Shown: positions 7,901-12,249 of the stretch, piece by piece | How the letters are laid out: each line of letters starts with the position of its first letter | Position numbering within the stretch: the first letter of the stretch is position 1 | Source: CAYLZN01 sp964387935 | GTDB taxonomy: Bacteria; Acidobacteriota; Vicinamibacteria; Vicinamibacterales; JAFNAJ01 | Reading direction: 5' to 3' | Length of the DNA: 12,249 nt | Assembly (NCBI GenBank): GCA_964387935.1 | Contig: CAYLZN010000158.1 | Coordinates: forward strand, 1-12,249 | Made by a program: the position numbers and the translations under genes | Notes under the pieces: generated by a model | The model's database searches: none | The model's input: the letters and a program-made list of their open reading frames with translations, nothing else | Told to the model about the DNA's origin: nothing

Positions 7901-9068
7901 CCTGCCGCACGCGTTCGAAGCGATCAACGGCCGCGTGGACTTCGACGCGGGGGGCTTGCGCATCGACGACCTGTCGGGACGCCTTGGCGGCGGGTCGGTG
8001 CGCCTCAGCGGTCGCCTCGGGTTCCGGGGGTTCACGCCGGCCGAGTACAACCTGACGGCCGTTGGCGAGGGTCTGCGTCTCCGCTATCCCGAGGGGTTCC
8101 GCTCGCTCGTCGATGCGGACCTGACCCTGCGCGGAGACTTCTTCAGCCCGTTGCTGGGGGGCACGGTCACGGTGCGGAGCGCCACGCTCGAGCGGACGTT
8201 CGACACTGGCGGCACGGGACTGTTCGGGTTCGCGGCGGGTGGGGGAGGGCGCCCGGCGTCCCCAGCGGCACCGTCGAGGATCCCCGTGCGTTTCGACGTG
8301 CGACTGATCGCGCCCTCGTCGCTCCGGATCGAGAACCGGGACGCGCGGCTCGTGTCGAGTGCCGAGCTCACCCTGCGCGGCACCATCGACCAGCCGGTCC
8401 TGTTCGGCCGGGTCGAAGTCGATCGCGGCGAGGTGCTGTTCGAGGGGAACCGGTATCAGGTGATCCGCGGCACGGTCGATTTCGTCAACCCCACCCGCGT
8501 CGAGCCGCTCTTCGACGTCGAGGCCGAAACGCAGGCGCGGGTGCCGGGTCAGATCTACCGCGTCGTGACCCGGATCACCGGCACGCCGAGCCGCTTCAGC
8601 TTCGACCTGTCGTCCGACCCGCCGCTGCCGACGGTGGAGATCCTGTCGCTGCTCTTCGGCCAGGTCCGCGATCCGCAGAACGCGGAACTGCGGGCGCTGC
8701 GGTCGCCACAGCTCGCGGAGCAGGAGCTCATCAAGGCCCGCGCCGCCCGCCTGCTCGCCAGCCCGATCGCGTCGGAGGTCGGCCGGGTGGTGGAGGAGAC
8801 GTTCGGCGTCGACAGCGTCCAGATCACGCCGCTCCTGAGCGACATGTCCGCCCAGGAGTCGTCGCGGATCACGCCGTCCGCGCGGCTGACGGTCGGCAAG
8901 CGGATCTCGGACCGCGTGTACCTGACCTACAGTCGCGCGCTCAACGCCTCGACCCGCGACGAGATCATCCTGCTGGAGTTCAACCAGAGCGACCGGCTCG
9001 CCTGGGTCGTCTCGCAGAACGAGGACCGGACCTATGCCGTCGACGTGCGCCTGAGGCGCGTCTTCTGA
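4932..9068 (+). CDS. tamB: TamB-like translocation/assembly protein (AsmA-like superfamily)
   Basis: This 1378-residue protein should be anchored in the inner membrane and span the periplasm as a long beta-rich groove. TamB relatives carry phospholipids toward the outer membrane and, with an Omp85 partner, help some outer-membrane proteins assemble. Residues 1-34 form a Pro/acidic cytoplasmic tail ending in arginines. A single transmembrane segment follows (about 38-60, RVLVATLVAAAAGVFVALL). AsmA-like strands appear from about 70-157. A G-x-[FIL]-x-x-P-x-x-x-G motif recurs through the groove region, near residues 557, 866, 968, 1068 and 1150. A Gly/Pro/Ala-rich insert follows TGLFGFAAGGGG. 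The last ~330 residues match the conserved TamB C-terminal domain, including EILSLLFGQVRDPQ (Phe1242) and RLTVGKRISDRVYLTYSRAL, ending in VRLRRVF. The length is close to E. coli TamB (1259). The ribosome site is weak. The Omp85 gene starts 8 bases after the stop, the reverse of E. coli tamA-tamB order. Confidence 0.9.
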   Translation: MADHEQTDPEGRAAPEHPEPAGPVPPSSRRRSRVWRAVRVLVATLVAAAAGVFVALLVVDLGPRAKPLAESQASRLIARPVRIGHLSMSPLRGRFVFDDLTIQNLDPSRTPFFHARRIEVTMPWWTILLRREVFIESVVVSDWRMLIEQYPDGRHNFIRIPRPGPGPKRFVTTVQLVRAERGEFEYQDYRTPWSIVAREADVTVAKLRDYRGEMRTRHGSVQIQRYEPMWLNGYGTFSIIGGKVVIDQVDFDSDGARSSATGVIDVGAWPEQTYQVRSELDFSRMRELFFKDDEFTLSGTGQFRGSFHLFKGGRELAGDFVSAEAGVNDWRFPRLAGKVLWTSDRLEVTDTTSDFYGGRLRLSYTMKPFGASEPTLARLDTAYDGVDLARLTEFLARPSLRLTGLASGRTLLEFPLGRFREHRGDGELRVTPPDGVALMTPSLPAGPADAASWPGPPVGPFNPEPLLGSLPVGGTASYRYGPEWLEVSGGEMATPQTFVAFSGRTRFGEDSTFPFRVTSRDWQESDRVLAAIISAFGQPTRAVPVGGAGEFDGVMQGSFARPLVTGRFTAERVWAWNVNWGQAAGDVTIVNSYVDVKNGRLRSGAAEASAEGRFSLGYPRRDGGEEFDARVQLRDWPIADLRQAFELYDYPVDGLVSGEFHLWDEYTGPQGFGRATFRDIVAYGERFDTGQTGMRFEGSGVRLDGFSLRKSEGDITGAAFVGWDGTYSFNATGRRIPVERVAALTFPQAPLSGLLQFTAAGSGVFLTPRYEVKLRIDDLFLRDEGIGQVTGRLLVRDDVVTLDQFEVASARLAVSGRGRVALTDEADGEFELRFQETSLDPYVRVLQPQLSPFTTAVASGTLRVFGELRNPERVQGDVVVDRLGLNLFDYRLRNDGDLRLSLDNQVVRVERLKLVGDGTSVEMAGEVRLAEETIALRALGDANLGILQGFLRDIRSSGAAELQADIRGRIDAPTVLGALVISNGRLRHFALPHAFEAINGRVDFDAGGLRIDDLSGRLGGGSVRLSGRLGFRGFTPAEYNLTAVGEGLRLRYPEGFRSLVDADLTLRGDFFSPLLGGTVTVRSATLERTFDTGGTGLFGFAAGGGGRPASPAAPSRIPVRFDVRLIAPSSLRIENRDARLVSSAELTLRGTIDQPVLFGRVEVDRGEVLFEGNRYQVIRGTVDFVNPTRVEPLFDVEAETQARVPGQIYRVVTRITGTPSRFSFDLSSDPPLPTVEILSLLFGQVRDPQNAELRALRSPQLAEQELIKARAARLLASPIASEVGRVVEETFGVDSVQITPLLSDMSAQESSRITPSARLTVGKRISDRVYLTYSRALNASTRDEIILLEFNQSDRLAWVVSQNEDRTYAVDVRLRRVF

Positions 9069-9076
9069 CAGCCACC

Positions 9077-12010
9077 ATGCGCGGGCGCGTCCTGTTCATC
9101 GTGCTGATCCTCACCGGGCTTCCGCTCCGGGGATGGGCGCAGGCCCCCGAGGTCGACGCCTTCGTGGGCCGCCCGATCACGGCCATCCGGCTCGAGGCCG
9201 AGGGCGGACCGGTGACCGATCCCAGCGTGCTCGCCGTGATCATGACGCGCGCCGGCACCGCCCTGTCCATGGCCGAGGTGCGCNNNNNNNNNNAGGTGCG
9301 CGAGAGCATCTTCCATCTCGCCAGCATCGGTCGCTTCGACCAGGTTACGGTGCACGGCGATGCCGAGGCCGCGGGGGTGGCCCTCACTTACCGGCTCGTG
9401 GCGGTTCGCCGCGTCGTGCGCGTCGACTTCCGTGGCACCCCGGGCGTCGCAACCCGCCGGCTGCGCCAGGCCCTGGGCACGCGGGCCTTCGGCGTGCCCA
9501 CCCCCGAGCGCCTGCGCGCATCCGAGCGGATCCTGCGCTCGCTCTACGACTCGCAGGGCTTCTTCGGCGCGACGATCGCCACGGCCCTCGTCGATCAGCC
9601 GGAGCCCGCCCGGTCCGTCCTGGTCTTCACCATCCAGTCCGGGCCCCGGTCGCGCATCGGCGAGCGACGCCTGAACGCCACGGGGCTCGAGGAGGCCGAA
9701 GTCCTGGCGCAGCTCCGCCTCGAGGCGGGCAGACCCTGGGATGCCGAATACGTCGAACGCCGCACGACACGCTTCCTGACGAGCCTGCGCCGGGAGGGGT
9801 TTCTCGCCGCGCAGGTCACCTGGCAACTCTCGCGCCGCGATGCCGAGGGACTCGTGGACATCACCGTGGATGCGCACCGCGGGCCGCTCGTGCAGATCGT
9901 GTTCGACGCGGGCGAACTGCCAGAGGCGCGGCTGCGCGAACTCGTGCCCGTCGACCAGGAGGGCTCCGTCGACGAGGACCTGCTCGAGGATTCCAAGCGG
10001 CGGATCGAGCGATGGCTGCACACCCGGGGCTACGCCCGGGCCTCGGTGGAGTACGAGCGCGACGCGCAGCCGGACCGCGAGCGCATCACCTTCCGCGTAC
10101 AGGGCGGACCGCTGCACCAGGTGGGTGAGGTCCAGATCACCGGGGTCGATTCGTCCCGCGCCGCCGAGGTGCGCGCACTCGTGCTGCTGCGGCCTGGGGA
10201 ACCGTTTCAGGAAAACGCGATGGACGCCAGCGCAGCGGCCATCGCTGAGTTCTACCGTCAGCGCGGGTTCGCCGACGTGCGCGTCGAGACCTCGCGCGTG
10301 GAGCCGGCCGGGCGCCCCGACGCTGCAGGTGCGAGGATCGTCGAGCCTCGCTTCACCGTCGTCGAGGGTCGGGCGACCACGATCGCGCGCGTGGTGCTGA
10401 ACGGTGTCTCGCCCGTCAACGAGGGTGCGGTACGGGCCCAGCTCACCCTCGAGGCAGGGGCGCCGTTCTATCCCCCACGCCTGGCCGCGGATCGGACCGC
10501 TGTGGAGACCCTTTACCTGAATCGCGGCTACCGCGACGTTCGCGTGGAGGCAGTCCAGCGGCCCGCTGACGCGCCCGAGGCCATCGAGGTGACGTTCGAT
10601 GTCGCGGAAGGGCCCCAGTATCTGATCGGGCACATCCTCGTGGCTGGCAACACCAGAACGAGCGACGCGACGATTCTCCGCGAGCTGAACCTGCTCCCCG
10701 GCACCCCGCTTGGTCTCGAACTGCTGGGGGAGGGCCAGCGGCGGCTTGCCGCCCTGGGGCTGTTCCGGGGCGTCTCGCTCGAAGAACTGCCGCACCCCGG
10801 CCGGCGGACGTCGGACATCACGGTGACCGTGGAGGAGGCGCCTGCCACGAGCATCGGCTACGGGGCCGGAATCGAAGGAGGCCGCCGCCTCGTCCGGGAT
10901 CCGTCACAGGGCGATGCCGCCGTCGAGAAGATCGAGGTGTCGCCGCGAGGGTTCTTCGAGGTGGGCCGCCGCAACCTGTGGGGCAAGAACCGCAGCGTCA
11001 ACCTCTTCGCCCGCCTGAGCCTGCGGAACCGAGGCGGCACCGAAACCGAGACCACCGAGGGCGACGCCGCGTTCTATGAATATCGCCTCGTCGGCACGTT
11101 CCGGGAGCCGCGCCTGTTCGGCACCACCGCCGACCTGCAGGTCAACGCCTTCGTGGAGCAGGGCGTTCGTTCCAGCTTCAACTTCGCGCGCCAGGCGGTG
11201 AACGCCGAAGCGGCGAGGCGCCTCGGCTCCTCGCTCGCCGTGGTCGGTCGCTACACCTTCGGCAAGACGAAGCTCTTCGACCAGCGCCTCGTCCCCGGCG
11301 AGGAGCCTGTCGTCGATCGCCTCTTCCCGCAGGTGCGCCTCGGTGTCCTGACCGGCGTCCTGGTGAACGACACGCGGAACGACCCGCTGGATCCATCCAG
11401 CGGTCACGTGGTCAGCATGCAGGGAGACCTCGCGGCGGGCCCCCTCGGCTCGGAGGTCGGCTTCGTCAAGGGCTTCTGGCAGGGATTCGCGTATCGTCGC
11501 CTTCCGGGGTCGCAGCGGCTCGTGTTCGCCGGCGGGATCCGGCTCGGGCTCGCGCGCGCCGCGGGCACGGAAGTCGTCGAAGTCCCGGAGTCCGGCAACT
11601 CCGTCGAAGTCCCAATCAAGGACCTGCCGGCGAGTGAGCGCTTCTACGCCGGGGGCAGTACCACGGTTCGTGGCTATGCGCTGGATCGCCTCGGCGACGA
11701 GGCCACCATCGACAGCGACGGGTTTCCACAGGGCGGCAACGCGCTCGTGATTCTCAACGGGGAACTCAGGTTCCCGGTGTGGCGCTCGGTCGGCGGGGTG
11801 TTGTTCGTCGATGCCGGCAACGTGTTCGCCCGGACTGGCGATTTCGACCTGGGACGGATCAAGGCGACGGCCGGGGGCGGCATCCGCTATCGTTCCCCGG
11901 TAGGTCCGATTCGCGTGGATGGTGGGATCAAGCTCGACCGGCGGACGTTCGCGAACGGGCAGCGCGAGCGTGGCTGGGAGGTGCACGTGAGCCTGGGCCA
12001 GGCGTTCTGA
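9077..12010 (+). CDS. Omp85/BamA-TamA family outer-membrane assembly factor with seven POTRA repeats
   Basis: As written, this 977-residue protein (four X from the N run) begins with a signal peptide: MRGR, a hydrophobic core VLFIVLILTGLPL, and a cleavage site after AQA (residue 23). About 560 residues of periplasmic POTRA repeats follow, with boundaries near 33-111, 112-190, 191-270, 271-345, 346-431, 432-513 and 514-589. Each has the typical Gly-aromatic or Gly-hydrophobic turn (GRF85, GFF161, GFL241, GYA318, GFA397, GYR484, GLF561) and most close with a GP or GR. A beta-barrel of about 380 residues then starts at SIGYGAGIEGGRRL. It carries GGSTTVRGYALD with Arg865, the Omp85 loop-6 VRGY hallmark, and ends in VHVSLGQAF, with terminal Phe as in a beta-signal. 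Such proteins insert outer-membrane proteins or partner with TamB. Seven POTRAs exceed BamA (five) and TamA (three), so neither symbol is given. No clear ribosome site is seen; translation is probably coupled to the gene 8 bases upstream. Confidence 0.92.
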   Translation: MRGRVLFIVLILTGLPLRGWAQAPEVDAFVGRPITAIRLEAEGGPVTDPSVLAVIMTRAGTALSMAEVRXXXXVRESIFHLASIGRFDQVTVHGDAEAAGVALTYRLVAVRRVVRVDFRGTPGVATRRLRQALGTRAFGVPTPERLRASERILRSLYDSQGFFGATIATALVDQPEPARSVLVFTIQSGPRSRIGERRLNATGLEEAEVLAQLRLEAGRPWDAEYVERRTTRFLTSLRREGFLAAQVTWQLSRRDAEGLVDITVDAHRGPLVQIVFDAGELPEARLRELVPVDQEGSVDEDLLEDSKRRIERWLHTRGYARASVEYERDAQPDRERITFRVQGGPLHQVGEVQITGVDSSRAAEVRALVLLRPGEPFQENAMDASAAAIAEFYRQRGFADVRVETSRVEPAGRPDAAGARIVEPRFTVVEGRATTIARVVLNGVSPVNEGAVRAQLTLEAGAPFYPPRLAADRTAVETLYLNRGYRDVRVEAVQRPADAPEAIEVTFDVAEGPQYLIGHILVAGNTRTSDATILRELNLLPGTPLGLELLGEGQRRLAALGLFRGVSLEELPHPGRRTSDITVTVEEAPATSIGYGAGIEGGRRLVRDPSQGDAAVEKIEVSPRGFFEVGRRNLWGKNRSVNLFARLSLRNRGGTETETTEGDAAFYEYRLVGTFREPRLFGTTADLQVNAFVEQGVRSSFNFARQAVNAEAARRLGSSLAVVGRYTFGKTKLFDQRLVPGEEPVVDRLFPQVRLGVLTGVLVNDTRNDPLDPSSGHVVSMQGDLAAGPLGSEVGFVKGFWQGFAYRRLPGSQRLVFAGGIRLGLARAAGTEVVEVPESGNSVEVPIKDLPASERFYAGGSTTVRGYALDRLGDEATIDSDGFPQGGNALVILNGELRFPVWRSVGGVLFVDAGNVFARTGDFDLGRIKATAGGGIRYRSPVGPIRVDGGIKLDRRTFANGQRERGWEVHVSLGQAF
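9284..9293. other. Assembly gap (10 N) flanked by an 8-base direct repeat
   Basis: Ten N interrupt the first POTRA repeat of the Omp85 gene. AGGTGCGC stands immediately before (9276-9283) and immediately after (9294-9301) the run. N run plus one copy is 18 bases, so collapsing them keeps the frame and gives MAEVRESIFHLASIGRF, a normal POTRA helix. The gap is most likely two overlapping contig ends joined by a placeholder, with nothing missing. Confidence 0.9.
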
Positions 12011-12105
12011 GCCCCAGGCGCGTTCAACGATCCGATGATCGATCGCGGCTTCCTTTCTTCACGCACGTCGCGGCGGGCATCGAAGGCCCCACCGGTGGCC
12101 TGCGC
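12011..12105. other. Spacer between the Omp85 gene and the UbiB-type gene
   Basis: This stretch of about 95 bases is the longest non-coding candidate in the window. It holds a weak 5-bp hairpin (CGATC 12028-12032 with GATCG 12037-12041) and a pyrimidine-rich stretch (TTCCTTTCTTC, 12050-12060), but no convincing terminator or promoter. The frame of the downstream gene stays open through all of it, and third codon positions become G/C-rich from about 12055, so part of it may encode the real N-terminus of that gene. Confidence 0.45.
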
Positions 12106-12249
12106 ATGCGCCATCGTCCGCTCGATCCCAACAGCGCCGTAGCTGCTGAAAACGCCCGCCGTTCGGTCGGCGAGCGCCTGCGGTGCGCCTGTGAGGAATT
12201 AGGACCGACCTTTGTCAAGATCGGCCAGATTCTCAGCACGCGCCCCGAC
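12106..12249 (+). CDS. ABC1/AarF/UbiB family atypical kinase, N-terminal part (3' end outside window)
   Basis: Only the first ~48 residues are in the window; the frame is open to the last base. The fragment contains ERLRCACEELGPTFVKIGQ followed by ILSTRPD. This is the KxGQ signature (Lys, Gly, Gln of VKIGQ) with the downstream STRxD that begins ABC1/ADCK/UbiB proteins. These are protein-kinase-like ATPases linked to ubiquinone or other isoprenoid-lipid metabolism, usually membrane-associated. ATG 12106 is the first standard start in frame and has GGTGG 7 bases upstream. However, it leaves only about 25 residues before the motif, where relatives usually have 50-60, and the frame is open upstream. 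The true start may be earlier, at a non-standard codon or behind a frameshift. The family is well supported by the motif; the exact member is not. Confidence 0.8.
   Translation, partial: MRHRPLDPNSAVAAENARRSVGERLRCACEELGPTFVKIGQILSTRPD

Noticed and set aside
9032..10795. Long antisense open frame of 587 codons opposite the Omp85 gene
   Set aside because: It crosses the N run and mirrors the POTRA region; no domain or plausible start context.
12028..12041. Hairpin CGATC-CGAT-GATCG after the Omp85 stop as a terminator
   Set aside because: The stem is only 5 bp with low GC for this genome, and no T run follows; chance is likely.
1..12249. Mobile element, CRISPR array, tRNA/rRNA or defence system
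   Set aside because: No transposase or integrase motifs, regular direct repeats, terminal inverted repeats or RNA gene signatures were seen; every large region is explained by housekeeping-type genes.

Overview
The window reads as a stretch of a very GC-rich Gram-negative bacterial chromosome, probably a metagenome-assembled genome because it carries two exactly 10-base N runs of the kind a scaffolder inserts. An outer-membrane assembly factor of the Omp85 family, a TamB-type envelope protein and the neighbouring gene order point to a diderm. My best guess is Acidobacteriota, possibly Vicinamibacteria. That is a recollection of similar gene order and protein style, not something the sequence proves.

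All supported genes lie on the + strand. The first seven are packed like one operon: one ATGA overlap, then spacers of only 14, 17, 10, 12 and 8 bases. In order they are: the 3' end of a fibronectin type III protein (2-511); a fumarylacetoacetate-hydrolase family enzyme (508-1272); a three-gene biotin-dependent acyl-CoA carboxylase consisting of carboxyltransferase (1287-2846), biotin carboxylase (2864-4393) and biotin carrier (4404-4919); a 1378-residue TamB-like protein (4932-9068); and a large Omp85/BamA-like protein with seven recognisable POTRA repeats (9077-12010). After a spacer of about 95 bases an ABC1/UbiB-type atypical kinase gene begins (about 12106) and runs off the end.

Functionally, the three carboxylase proteins should form one complex. 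ATP-dependent carboxylation of biotin on the carrier is followed by transfer of the carboxyl group to an acyl-CoA, giving malonyl-CoA or methylmalonyl-CoA. The TamB and Omp85 proteins probably form an inner-to-outer membrane module for lipid transport or outer-membrane protein assembly. Their apparent co-transcription suggests, as an inference, that production of fatty-acid precursors and envelope building are coordinated.

I see no mobile element, CRISPR array, RNA gene or defence locus, and no clearly new system. The points most worth a second look are: the cysteine at the acyl-CoA specificity position of the carboxyltransferase; the seven-POTRA Omp85 beside TamB; the split carboxylase whose carrier seems to keep a BT-like N-terminal domain; and an N gap whose two edges share 8 bases, so it is probably not a real gap.
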